Positions 1 through 7,806 of a DNA stretch of 64,000 bases are shown here, in pieces. Source of the DNA: Anianibacter sp965662745 (GTDB lineage Bacteria; Pseudomonadota; Alphaproteobacteria; Rhodobacterales; Rhodobacteraceae); contig CBFIJK010000005.1 of assembly GCA_965662745.1 (NCBI GenBank), forward strand, positions 1-64,000, given 5' to 3'. How positions within the stretch are numbered: position 1 is the stretch's first letter; the number at the start of each line of letters is the position of its first letter. Both the position numbers and the translations under genes were made by a program. The notes beneath the pieces were generated by a model. It made no database searches, was not told the DNA's origin, and was given only the letters and a program-made list of their open reading frames with translations.

Positions 1-161
1 CCGTATTCGGCCAGGACCTGCCGGATCGCGTCTTGCGGATCGTCCGTGGGCAGTTTCATCGCCCAGTCGAGAAAGATCGAGCGGCATTCGGGTTCCGAAA
101 TGCCCTCGATCTGATAGGCGTCCTGCATGAGGCCCGAGGGGTCGATTTGCGTCAGCGTCAT
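1..161 (-). CDS. Conserved hypothetical protein (partial, N-terminal 53 residues)
   Basis: The reading frame starts at ATG 161 and runs off the left edge of the window. It begins MTLTQIDPSGLMQDAYQIEG and contains a segment reading PECRSIFLDWAMKLP. From memory this resembles a short conserved hypothetical protein that often accompanies glnE in Rhodobacteraceae, but I know no function for it. It lies 27 bases downstream of the glnE stop codon on the same strand, so it is probably cotranscribed with glnE. The C-terminus is not visible and no membrane segment or known motif is seen in the visible part. Confidence 0.6.
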   Translation of the reverse strand, partial: MTLTQIDPSGLMQDAYQIEGISEPECRSIFLDWAMKLPTDDPQDAIRQVLAEY

Positions 162-188
162 TGGAATGCTCCGTCCCATTCACGTCAT

Positions 189-2993
189 TTAGGGGGCCTT
201 TGGCCTGCGGTCGAGACACGCGTCGATGATTTCGGCGGCTTTTTCTGCAAAGCGCGCGATGCGGGCCTTCAGATCCTCAAGCGCGCACTCTGTCTCGGGC
301 TGTCCGGTCAGGCGCAACAGAAGCGCGCTGCCACCCTCGCCGATTGCGTCCGGATCAAGCGGGCCGTCAGCCAGAAGGCGCGAGGCCATCTGAAGCTGCC
401 AGAGAAGGTCATAGGTTTCGGTCAGCGTCTGCGCCTCGTCCTGCGTCAGCATACCGAGGCGGGTCCCGGCAGCGATCTGGCCATGTGCTTTGCATGCGGA
501 GTCTCCTGCCAGTAGGGCAAGGGCTTGCGCCAGAAGCTCGATATCCTGAAGACGGCCCAGACCCGGTTTTGCCTCCCATCCTGACTTGAGCGGCTTTGCC
601 TCGGCCAGGCGGGCGCGCATTTCTGTGACGTCCTTCAAGATCTTGTCTGCGTCGCGCGGGCTGGAGAGCAGGTCGCGGCGGAACGCCTCGACCTCGGCGC
701 CGAGTTCCTTGTTTCCGGCGACGGCGCGCGCGCGGGTGAGGGCCAGATGTTCCCAGGTCCAGGCCTCGCTGCGCTGATAGGTCTCGAAGGACGCAAGGCT
801 GGTCGCGACCGGGCCTTGCCGCCCCGAAGGGCGCAGGCGCATGTCGACCTCGTAGAGCCGCCCTTCGGCCATTGGCGCGGTCAGCGCGGTCACGAGCGCC
901 TGGGTCAGCCGCGCGTAATAGCTGCGCGCGGCGAGGGGTCGGCGGCCATCGGATTGATCGACCCCGGAGGCGTCGTAGATCACGATCACGTCGAGATCGG
1001 ACCCGGCGTTCAGCCGCCCCGCGCCCAGCGATCCCATGGCAAGGATCGCAGCGCCGCGACCGGGCGGATCGCCGTGTTTCTCGGCGAATTCCTCTATCAC
1101 AACAGGGTAAAGCGCGGCGAGCACCGCCTCGGCCAGATCGGCATATTGCTGACCCGCCTCATCCGCCGTCACAAGGCCGCGCAGAAGATGCACGCCGACG
1201 CGGAAATGCCATTCGCGGGTCCAGCGGCGGGCCGTGTCGAGTTTGCGTTCATAGTCGGGTACGCGGGCCAGATCCTCGGCCAGTCGCGCCACAAGGTCCG
1301 GCACCTCGGGCCAGGGGGCAAAGAACGTCCCACCGATCACCGCATCCAAGACTTGCGCATTGCGTCCCAGATAAACCGACAAGCGCGGCGAGGTGGCGGC
1401 GATGTCGACGATCAGGTCGATCAGCGTCGGGTTCGCCTCGAACAGCGAGAAGATCTGCACGCCCGCCGGAAGCCCCGCGAGGAAAGCATCGAACTGCGCC
1501 AGCGCCTCTTGCGGCTGGGCAGCGCGGTTCAGGCGGCGCAGGATTTCCGGCTCAATACGCCCGAAAATCCCGCGCGCGCGGGCCGAGCGGAGGGCGGGAT
1601 AGCTTTGCCATTTCTCCAGCGTATCACGCGTCGCATCGCTGATATCGGGCGCCGGGACCGGGCCGTCCGGGGCGAAGAAACCTTCCGTGATCTCATGCAC
1701 GCGGGTGAGGCGCTCGCGCAGCTCTTCCTTGAGGTCCTCGGCGCTGCGGCCCATGAAGGCGGCCAGTCGATCAAAGCCCGCCGCGCTGGTCGGCAGATCA
1801 TGGGTCTGCGCGTCGCCGATCATCTGCAAGCGGTGCTCGACCTCGCGGTGAGCGCGATAATCATCGGCCAGGGTTTCGGCGACATCGGCGGGGATCCACT
1901 CCTTTTGCGCCAGCCGGTGCAGGCCATCCACTGTACCGCGCACACGCAGATCGTGATCGCGCCCGCCGGAAATCAGCTGTCGGGTCTGGGTAAAGAACTC
2001 GATCTCGCGAATTCCGCCGCGCCCCAGTTTCATATTATGCCCCTCGTCCAGCCGGATCGGGCCGCCGAGGCTTTTGTGCTCACGGATGCGCAGGCGCATG
2101 TCGTGGGCGTCCTGGATGGCGGCAAAATCGAGGTGCTTGCGCCAGACAAAAGGGGTCAGACGCGCGAGGAACCGCTCGCCCGCCGCGATATCCCCGGCAG
2201 CGGCGCGCGCCTTGATATAGGCGGCGCGTTCCCACGTGCGCCCAACGCTTTCGTAATAGCTTTCGGCGGCATCCATCGAGAGGCACACCGGGGTGACGGC
2301 GGCGTCAGGGCGCAGGCGTAGATCGGTGCGAAACACGTAGCCGTCGGCGGTTTGCTCGCTCAGCGTCTGGGCCATCTTGCGCGTGGCGCGCACAAAGACC
2401 GTGCGGGCCTCTTGCGCATCGGTATGATCCTCGAACCGGTCGGGATCGAAAAGCATGATCAGGTCGATATCGGACGAATAGTTCAGTTCATACGCGCCGC
2501 CCTTGCCCATGGCGATGGCGACGATCCCGGCGGCGGTGTCCAGATCGGCCTCGCCCTGCCCCGGCACCTTGCCCCGGATCAGATCGGGCGCAAGCGCGGC
2601 CTTGATTGCCTTGTCCACCGCAAGATCAGCCAGACGGCTGAGCGTTCCTGTCACCTCTTCCAGCGACCAGACGCCGCCCAGATCGGCCAGCGCCGTCAAC
2701 AGAGCGATCCGGCGCTTGGCCCGGCGCAGCGCCTTTGGCACATCCGCACGTTCTGCCGCGGCAGCCTCGGCGAACACGGCCTCTGCCGCATTCTCGGGCG
2801 TGCCGCTTAGCGCGGGCTCCAGCCAGTCGGCCTCTTTTTCGATCAGGGATTTGAGGTAAGGGCTGCACCCGGCCGCGCCACCGATCATGTCCAGTAAATC
2901 GGGCGCAAGGCCGGGCACGCACGCACGCGCCTCGGCCGCGCGCGCTTGTTCGTATGGGATGGGGCAGCGGGTGAGGCGGGACGCGAAATTCAT
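189..2993 (-). CDS. glnE: Bifunctional glutamine synthetase adenylyltransferase/deadenylylase
   Basis: GlnE adds and removes AMP on glutamine synthetase in response to PII, so it tunes nitrogen assimilation. The 934-residue protein has the two nucleotidyltransferase domains expected of the family. The N-terminal (removase) domain shows SSDIDLIMLFD at about residues 173-183. The C-terminal (transferase) domain shows GSDLDVIVIYD at about 664-674. Between and after them lie the helical regulatory segments. Length matches the family. The start at ATG 2993 gives MNFASRLTRCPIPYEQ, a normal start for alphaproteobacterial GlnE. It is followed closely by the hypothetical gene at the left edge. Confidence 0.96.
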   Translation of the reverse strand: MNFASRLTRCPIPYEQARAAEARACVPGLAPDLLDMIGGAAGCSPYLKSLIEKEADWLEPALSGTPENAAEAVFAEAAAAERADVPKALRRAKRRIALLTALADLGGVWSLEEVTGTLSRLADLAVDKAIKAALAPDLIRGKVPGQGEADLDTAAGIVAIAMGKGGAYELNYSSDIDLIMLFDPDRFEDHTDAQEARTVFVRATRKMAQTLSEQTADGYVFRTDLRLRPDAAVTPVCLSMDAAESYYESVGRTWERAAYIKARAAAGDIAAGERFLARLTPFVWRKHLDFAAIQDAHDMRLRIREHKSLGGPIRLDEGHNMKLGRGGIREIEFFTQTRQLISGGRDHDLRVRGTVDGLHRLAQKEWIPADVAETLADDYRAHREVEHRLQMIGDAQTHDLPTSAAGFDRLAAFMGRSAEDLKEELRERLTRVHEITEGFFAPDGPVPAPDISDATRDTLEKWQSYPALRSARARGIFGRIEPEILRRLNRAAQPQEALAQFDAFLAGLPAGVQIFSLFEANPTLIDLIVDIAATSPRLSVYLGRNAQVLDAVIGGTFFAPWPEVPDLVARLAEDLARVPDYERKLDTARRWTREWHFRVGVHLLRGLVTADEAGQQYADLAEAVLAALYPVVIEEFAEKHGDPPGRGAAILAMGSLGAGRLNAGSDLDVIVIYDASGVDQSDGRRPLAARSYYARLTQALVTALTAPMAEGRLYEVDMRLRPSGRQGPVATSLASFETYQRSEAWTWEHLALTRARAVAGNKELGAEVEAFRRDLLSSPRDADKILKDVTEMRARLAEAKPLKSGWEAKPGLGRLQDIELLAQALALLAGDSACKAHGQIAAGTRLGMLTQDEAQTLTETYDLLWQLQMASRLLADGPLDPDAIGEGGSALLLRLTGQPETECALEDLKARIARFAEKAAEIIDACLDRRPKAP

Positions 2994-3025
2994 CCCCTAG
3001 CCTAGAAGCATCTGCCCCAGCGACG

Positions 3026-3169
3026 TCAAGCCGCGCGCAATTCGCTTTCGAACAAAGATTCCAGTTCTGCACGGCTGTGTATCTCGTCCGGATCCTTCTT
3101 ATGGCGGTTTTCTTGGGGCGTCCCCGGCTCTGCCGGGCGGAAGAAGTGCGGAATAAGCTTCGCATTCAT
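3026..3169 (-). CDS. Small hypothetical protein (47 residues)
   Basis: A short reading frame upstream of glnE on the same strand begins MNAKLIPHFFRPAEPGTP and ends SLFESELRAA. It is hydrophilic with no membrane segment. A weak GAGG lies about 12 bases upstream of the ATG. It would end 32 bases before the glnE start, so it could lead the glnE transcript. I do not recognise the family. The main alternative is that this is non-coding leader sequence. Confidence is low because length alone does not support it. Confidence 0.35.
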   Translation of the reverse strand: MNAKLIPHFFRPAEPGTPQENRHKKDPDEIHSRAELESLFESELRAA

Positions 3170-3287
3170 ATCTGGTGTCGTCCCTCGACTGCGCCCCCAC
3201 GCGATGGGATACACGGGCGATGCCAAAGGGTAAGTTTCAGCCCCGCAGGAAGAATATTGGACGACGTCGCGTCAACGGAGGATTGAG

Positions 3288-3755
3288 ATGAGCAAAAGCC
3301 TGACACGGGTGAAGGCCGCTTTGGCCGATGCAGGGATCGAGACCGAGATTGTCGAGGCCGGCGCCGCGCGCACGGCAGCCGAGGCCGCCGATGCCGTGGG
3401 CTGTCATATCGACCAGATCGCCAAGTCGATCATCTTTCGCGGAGAGACCAGCGGCGAGGCTCTTCTCTTTCTGACGTCAGGCGGGCGACAGGTGGATGCC
3501 GCCAAGGCAAGCACACTGGCCGGAGAGCCGCTTGGCAAGGCCGATGCCGCGCTAATCCGGGCGCAGACGGGCTTTGCCATCGGCGGGGTCGCCCCGGTGG
3601 GTCACCTGTCCCCGATCCGTGCCTGGCTCGACCCCAGGTTGCTGGATTTCGATGTAATCTGGGCCGCTGCGGGCACACCACGGCATGTTTTTTCGATGAA
3701 TTCCGCCCGACTTCTCGAAATTACAAGTGCACAACAATCTGATTTTACGTCATAA
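3288..3755 (+). CDS. YbaK/EbsC-type aminoacyl-tRNA deacylase
   Basis: This 155-residue protein belongs to the YbaK/ProX editing-domain family, whose members hydrolyse mischarged aminoacyl-tRNAs such as Cys-tRNA(Pro) or Ala-tRNA(Pro) in trans. Features are the conserved IAKSIIFRG segment near residues 44-52, a TSGGRQVDAAKAS segment near 64-76, and the glycine-rich GFAIGGVAPVGHL motif near 95-107. A strong GGAGG lies about 7 bases before ATG 3288. The exact substrate cannot be assigned from sequence. The 3' end is unusually A+T-rich and runs into an A+T-rich intergenic region. Confidence 0.88.
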   Translation: MSKSLTRVKAALADAGIETEIVEAGAARTAAEAADAVGCHIDQIAKSIIFRGETSGEALLFLTSGGRQVDAAKASTLAGEPLGKADAALIRAQTGFAIGGVAPVGHLSPIRAWLDPRLLDFDVIWAAAGTPRHVFSMNSARLLEITSAQQSDFTS

Positions 3756-3823
3756 AATAGATTAATGTAAATTTCCTTCACATAGGCCCTTGAAGGTCCA
3801 CACCCCGGTTCCGATATCGAGTG

Positions 3824-3842
3824 ATGTGAAACGCATTCACAT
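3824..3842. promoter_or_regulatory. Perfect inverted repeat ATGTGAA-N5-TTCACAT (candidate operator)
   Basis: A 7-5-7 perfect palindrome lies 31 bases upstream of the start chosen for the DUF2852 gene. A further TTCACAT half-site occurs at 3777-3783, 59 bases away. The arrangement looks like a dimeric regulator site near the promoter; the regulator is unknown. Confidence 0.4.
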
Positions 3843-3873
3843 TGACCCACACGGAACTGAAAGGACCATCACG

Positions 3874-4296
3874 ATGAGTACTCTTGCCGATCCCCTGCCG
3901 CAGCGGCCAGCAAGCTGGCTTGGCAAAGCAGAGGCCTGGCTCGACGATCGCGGCAAGGGTGCCTGGATCGCGGCCATGGTTCTCGGGTTCATCTTCTTCT
4001 GGCCGGTCGGCCTTGCGCTTCTGGCCTACATGATCTGGAGCAAACGTATGTTCAGCGGAAACTGCGCGTCCCGGCGCGCCACCACCTCGCACCGCCGGTA
4101 CGGCATGAAGACCACCGGAAACACGGCCTTCGACAGCTACCGGACCGAAACGCTGCGCCGCCTCGAAGAGGAACAGGACGCGTTCGAATCCTTCCTGCAG
4201 CGCCTGCGCGATGCAAAGGACAAGGCAGAGTTCGACCAGTTCATGGACGAACGCGCCAAGCGCTCGAAAAGCGACAGCGACACCGCAGAGGCGTAA
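3874..4296 (+). CDS. DUF2852 family small membrane protein
   Basis: The 140-residue protein has one hydrophobic segment at about residues 28-49 (GAWIAAMVLGFIFFWPVGLA and following), then a basic stretch and a C-terminal charged region likely to form a coiled coil (ETLRRLEEEQDAFESFLQRL). This matches the DUF2852 family of alphaproteobacterial membrane proteins, of unknown function. An in-frame start 28 codons further upstream exists, but ATG 3874 is preceded by AAAGGA at good spacing and gives the usual family N-terminus. The perfect palindrome at 3824-3842 probably controls it. Confidence 0.82.
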   Translation: MSTLADPLPQRPASWLGKAEAWLDDRGKGAWIAAMVLGFIFFWPVGLALLAYMIWSKRMFSGNCASRRATTSHRRYGMKTTGNTAFDSYRTETLRRLEEEQDAFESFLQRLRDAKDKAEFDQFMDERAKRSKSDSDTAEA

Positions 4297-4368
4297 GCCC
4301 TGCCGCCGGGTCGGCCCCTATACCAGGGGCCGCCCATCTCTCTTGATCCTGCCCGAAGCCCACACCAC

Positions 4369-4833
4369 ATGAGCGATATGACAAGCACCGATATGTATCC
4401 CGGCCTGCCCGACCCCGAACGGCACGCCGAATTTTATTCCGACGTCCCGATCAAGCGGTTCTTCGCCTGGCTGATCGACGCGACGCTGATCCTGATCCTG
4501 ACGATCATCGCGGTGCCCTTCACGGCCTTCACGGCGATCTTCTACTTCCCGTTTCTCTGGCTCGTGATCGGTTTCGTCTACCGCACCGCCACGCTTGCGC
4601 GAAGCTCGGCGACCCCCGGCATGCGCCTGATGTCGATCGAATTCCGCAACCGAATGGGCGAGAAATTCGACACCGGGCAGGCCGCGCTGCACACGCTGAT
4701 CTACACGATTTCGCTTGGCACGTTCCTGATTCAGGCCGGTTCGATCATCCTGATGCTGACCTCCGCGCGCGGACAATCGCTTGGCGATCATCTGCTCGGC
4801 AGCGCCGCAATCAACCGCGCGGCGACCCGGTAA
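4369..4833 (+). CDS. RDD family membrane protein
   Basis: The 154-residue protein has the RDD domain: an N-terminal RFFAWLIDATLILILTII segment whose Arg and Asp residues are typical of the family, two membrane segments at about residues 32-70, the TPGMRLMSIEF loop near 83-93, and a further hydrophobic stretch near 115-131. RDD proteins are small integral membrane proteins, some linked to ion transport or osmotic stress; no specific role can be given here. It lies 72 bases after the DUF2852 gene and may share its transcript. Confidence 0.87.
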   Translation: MSDMTSTDMYPGLPDPERHAEFYSDVPIKRFFAWLIDATLILILTIIAVPFTAFTAIFYFPFLWLVIGFVYRTATLARSSATPGMRLMSIEFRNRMGEKFDTGQAALHTLIYTISLGTFLIQAGSIILMLTSARGQSLGDHLLGSAAINRAATR

Positions 4834-4891
4834 GCCGCTGGGGCGCCAATGAAATAAGCCCTTCGCCGCGATCTCCCTCTCGTGGCAATAT

Positions 4892-4932
4892 GGCCCGCAT
4901 CGCCCTGTCCAGGCTGTGCGGGCCTTCGTTTT
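4892..4932 (+). terminator. Probable intrinsic terminator after the RDD gene
   Basis: GGCCCGCA (4892-4899) pairs with TGCGGGCC (4917-4924) and is followed by TTCGTTTT. The loop is long at 17 bases, so the call is moderate. The position, 59 bases after the RDD stop codon, is suitable. Confidence 0.5.
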
Positions 4933-5007
4933 ATAACGTGCCGGATTAGCCCCTTGGCGGACGCGCGATGCATTGCTAACGTCCCATCGACGCTTGATGG
5001 AGTTTCG

Positions 5008-5838
5008 ATGCGCCATACGCTGCCGATCGCGCCCCAGTTCTATGTAACGGCGCCGCAACCCTGTCCCTATCTCGAGGACCGGATGGAGCGGAAGCTGTTC
5101 ACTGCGCTGCAGGGGGAATACGCGGAAAAACTGAATGACACCCTGTCCAAGCAGGGCTTCCGGCGCAGTCAGAATGTGCTGTATCGCCCATCCTGCGCGG
5201 AATGCTCGGCTTGTCTGTCGGCCCGGATCCGGGTCGCCGATTTCCAGATATCGAAAAGCCAGCGCCGCGCGGCAAAGAAGAACGCCGATCTGCGGCGCGA
5301 GGCGACATCGCCCTGGGCCACCGAAGAGCAGTACGCTCTTTTTCGTGCCTATCTCGACAGCCGCCACGCCGATGGCGGGATGGCCGACATGGACATCTTC
5401 GAATTCGCCGCGATGATCGAGGAAACCCCGATCCGCAGCCGCGTCATCGAATACTCGGCCCGTAACGACGAGGGCGGCAAGGACCTCAAGGCGGTTTGCC
5501 TGACGGACGTTCTCGATGACGGGCTTTCGATGGTCTATTCCTTCTACGCCCCCGAGCGCATGGCATCGAGCCTGGGGACTTACATCATCCTAGACCATAT
5601 CCGCATCGCGCAGGAGGCGGGGCTGCCTTACGTCTATCTCGGCTACTGGGTCCCCGGCAGTCCGAAGATGGGCTACAAAGCCAACTTCTCTGCGGTCGAG
5701 GTCTATGCCGAAGGCGGATGGGAGCCTTTGACGGATCCTGACGATTTCTCCGCCCAGACCCATCCCCTGTCGACCGCCCCGATTGCCGAGCAGGTCGCCC
5801 GCATCAACCTGCCCGACGGCCGCCCGATCAAGAAGTGA
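5008..5838 (+). CDS. bpt: Aspartate/glutamate leucyltransferase (N-end rule)
   Basis: Bpt transfers Leu from leucyl-tRNA to proteins with N-terminal Asp or Glu, marking them for ClpAP. The 276-residue protein has the arginyltransferase-like fold: N-terminal PCPYLEDRMERKLFT, a cysteine cluster YRPSCAECSACLSARI at about residues 58-73, and a C-terminal GNAT-like part with GTYIILDHIRIAQ and YLGYWVPGSPKMGYK. ATG 5008 is preceded by GGAG. Longer in-frame starts further upstream run through the preceding terminator and were rejected. The next gene starts on its stop codon. Confidence 0.93.
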   Translation: MRHTLPIAPQFYVTAPQPCPYLEDRMERKLFTALQGEYAEKLNDTLSKQGFRRSQNVLYRPSCAECSACLSARIRVADFQISKSQRRAAKKNADLRREATSPWATEEQYALFRAYLDSRHADGGMADMDIFEFAAMIEETPIRSRVIEYSARNDEGGKDLKAVCLTDVLDDGLSMVYSFYAPERMASSLGTYIILDHIRIAQEAGLPYVYLGYWVPGSPKMGYKANFSAVEVYAEGGWEPLTDPDDFSAQTHPLSTAPIAEQVARINLPDGRPIKK

Positions 5839-6218
5839 CGCGCCGGATTTCCGCCATCGCTCTGGTCGTGCCCGACTACGACGCCGCGATCTCGTTCTAT
5901 GTCGGCGTCATGGGCTTTGAGCTTTTGACCGACGAGGATCAGGGCGGCGGCAAGCGCTGGGTCACGGTCTCGCCCGGCGATGGCACCGCCCTTCTGCTTG
6001 CCTGCGCGGTGGATGACGCGCAGTCGGCGGCCATCGGCCACCAGACCGGCGGGCGCGTCGGATTCTTCCTTGAAACGGACGATTTCGCCCGAGATCACAC
6101 ACGGATGATAGCGGCTGGGGTCACCTTCGAGGAAGACCCAAGGACCGAGCCTTACGGCACCGTCGCCGTCTGGCGCGATCCCTTCGGCAACCGCTGGGAC
6201 CTGCTGCAGCCCGCCTAG
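5835..6218 (+). CDS. VOC (glyoxalase/bleomycin resistance fold) family protein
   Basis: The 127-residue protein has one vicinal oxygen chelate domain: N-terminal ALVVPDYDAAISFYVGVMGF and C-terminal VAVWRDPFGNRWDLLQPA. Metal-ligand-like acidic residues are present but the substrate cannot be told. It starts at a GTG that overlaps the bpt stop codon by four bases, so it is translationally coupled to bpt. Its stop codon overlaps the 3' end of the convergent DUF2252 gene by four bases. Confidence 0.87.
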   Translation: MTRRISAIALVVPDYDAAISFYVGVMGFELLTDEDQGGGKRWVTVSPGDGTALLLACAVDDAQSAAIGHQTGGRVGFFLETDDFARDHTRMIAAGVTFEEDPRTEPYGTVAVWRDPFGNRWDLLQPA

Positions 6219-7666
6219 CGATAGATCATGTCGACCTTGTCGAAGGCCCCCATGGCGTGATCTTCGCAAAACATCTCGTGGTCGCGCGACAGGCGGTCTG
6301 CGGCTTCTTCGGCAAAGCGGGTGATGTCGGCGGTGAACAGCTTGAACGGGCGCGCGGCGGCGACGATGGACGGCTCTACATCGTAATCGAGCTGCCCCAG
6401 ATCGTCCGACAGCGCGTGAGACTGCGCCAGCGCCGCGCCGCAGGCCTTGGCGTATTTCCTCCACGTCTTGTCGCTTAGCTCATCAAGGTCGATATCATCT
6501 CGGAACGGCGCGCGTTCTCGCGTCATGAAGCTTTCGCCGTCGATCTCGACAGCGCCGTAGAACAGGTCGCCATGGGCCAGGTGCACGCGTTGACCATGCA
6601 GGATGCGGTCGGCGCGACTGCCCGCGTCGAAATCGGACGGCGGCGTCAGACCTTCCAGCGCCGAAAGCCGGGCGCGTTTGAATTCGATGATGATATCGTC
6701 CGTCGCGTCCTTCGACGGCCCCTCGATCAGCACATAATAGCGCGGCAGCCCAAGCGAGGCCGTCCCCTGCCCGTGCCGCACGCAGACATCCTTGACCTTC
6801 AGGGCACCGGCGCGGTCGGGTGGCGTGTCGATCGTCTTTGACTCGAAGAGCCGGTTCATAGCGTCCTGAAATTTTGCGCAGTCGGATGAGATCGGCTGCA
6901 ACTCATCCGTGGACCGAAAGCCGCGCCCGTTCGGTTTCAGGTAATCGTCCCACAGCCAGTCCTTGCGCTCTTCCCACGCTTCTTCGAACAGGCGCCGGAT
7001 CACCTTGGGCGAATTGTCGATACGCCAGGATTCGTTCTTCTCGGTCGCGCGGTCGGCGTAGTCCTGCATCGCATCAAGGTAGCCTTTGACGAAATGCCGG
7101 ACGACCCTGCGTCGCTTCTTGCGGGACAGCCCGCCGACATCATCTGCGGCCAGCCAGAACCCCGTCGCGCCGCGTTTCAGATCCCAGGTGAAGGGCGCAT
7201 AGATCGTCTCGTCGAAATCGTTGACACCGAAGATCGGCGCGCCGTTGCGGTCCGGCATTATTCCGAAATTTTCCGGGTGCACGTCGCCCAGTGCCATGAC
7301 CGAGGGCATATGATCATCCTGCCCGACCATGTCGCGATAGAACAACAGCGCGGTGCCCCGGAAGAACTTGAACAGGCTTCCCGACAGCGTATCGAATTTC
7401 AGCTGCGCGCCATGGGCGCGTTCCTCGATCCGATGTGCGTGATCCTCGCGCAGGGTGGCGCGAACATGCGTGCGTCTCCGCTGACCGGTCAGCAGGATTG
7501 GCGGAACGACCTCGTCGTCGCCGGCCAGCCTCTCGGCCAGTGCGCGATAAGCCTCTACGCGGCTTCCGGCCTTGCGCGCGGGGCGCACGGTCTCTTTCGT
7601 CTCGGTCTTGCTGGATGTCTTCGTCTTGCTCGGCCGGGTCTTCGGCGTGCCGCTTGGGTTGGGCAA
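6215..7666 (-). CDS. DUF2252 family protein (kinase-like fold)
   Basis: The product is a DUF2252 protein of 483 residues, a family related to aminoglycoside/maltokinase-type small-molecule kinases, with no established substrate. Typical segments are ALGDVHPENFGI and FGVNDFDETIYAPFTWDLKR, and RVHLAHGDLFYGAVEIDG nearer the C-terminus. The N-terminal 40 residues are a Lys/Thr/Ser-rich basic tail. I place the start at TTG 7666 because a perfect AAGGAG ends six bases before it. A GTG at 7684 lies before that SD and only about 10 bases after a promoter -10 element. It is divergent from the alpha-glucosidase gene. Confidence 0.85.
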   Translation of the reverse strand: MPNPSGTPKTRPSKTKTSSKTETKETVRPARKAGSRVEAYRALAERLAGDDEVVPPILLTGQRRRTHVRATLREDHAHRIEERAHGAQLKFDTLSGSLFKFFRGTALLFYRDMVGQDDHMPSVMALGDVHPENFGIMPDRNGAPIFGVNDFDETIYAPFTWDLKRGATGFWLAADDVGGLSRKKRRRVVRHFVKGYLDAMQDYADRATEKNESWRIDNSPKVIRRLFEEAWEERKDWLWDDYLKPNGRGFRSTDELQPISSDCAKFQDAMNRLFESKTIDTPPDRAGALKVKDVCVRHGQGTASLGLPRYYVLIEGPSKDATDDIIIEFKRARLSALEGLTPPSDFDAGSRADRILHGQRVHLAHGDLFYGAVEIDGESFMTRERAPFRDDIDLDELSDKTWRKYAKACGAALAQSHALSDDLGQLDYDVEPSIVAAARPFKLFTADITRFAEEAADRLSRDHEMFCEDHAMGAFDKVDMIYR

Positions 7667-7693
7667 TTGGCTCTCCTTCGTCACTTGGCTGGT

Positions 7694-7719
7694 AACGCTG
7701 GGTCAATGCGAGGGGTTCC
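7694..7719 (-). promoter_or_regulatory. EcfG-like promoter GGAAC-N17-CGTT for the DUF2252 gene
   Basis: On the minus strand GGAAC (7719-7715) is followed after 17 bases by CGTT (7697-7694). This is the consensus described for EcfG general-stress sigma factors in alphaproteobacteria. Transcription would begin near 7687, leaving about 20 bases of leader with AAGGAG before the TTG start at 7666. Whether this organism has an EcfG system cannot be seen in the window. Confidence 0.45.
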
Positions 7720-7806
7720 CATTTCCGGGCCTCGGTGAAAGGGTTTGAGCGACACGCGCGGCGCTGTTGATCGCCCGCCCCCCTGGGACGACGCAGAGGC
7801 AAAGCG

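Noticed and set aside
747..2321. A 524-codon plus-strand frame opposite glnE
   Set aside because: Antisense shadow of glnE with unnatural Arg/Gly-rich composition.
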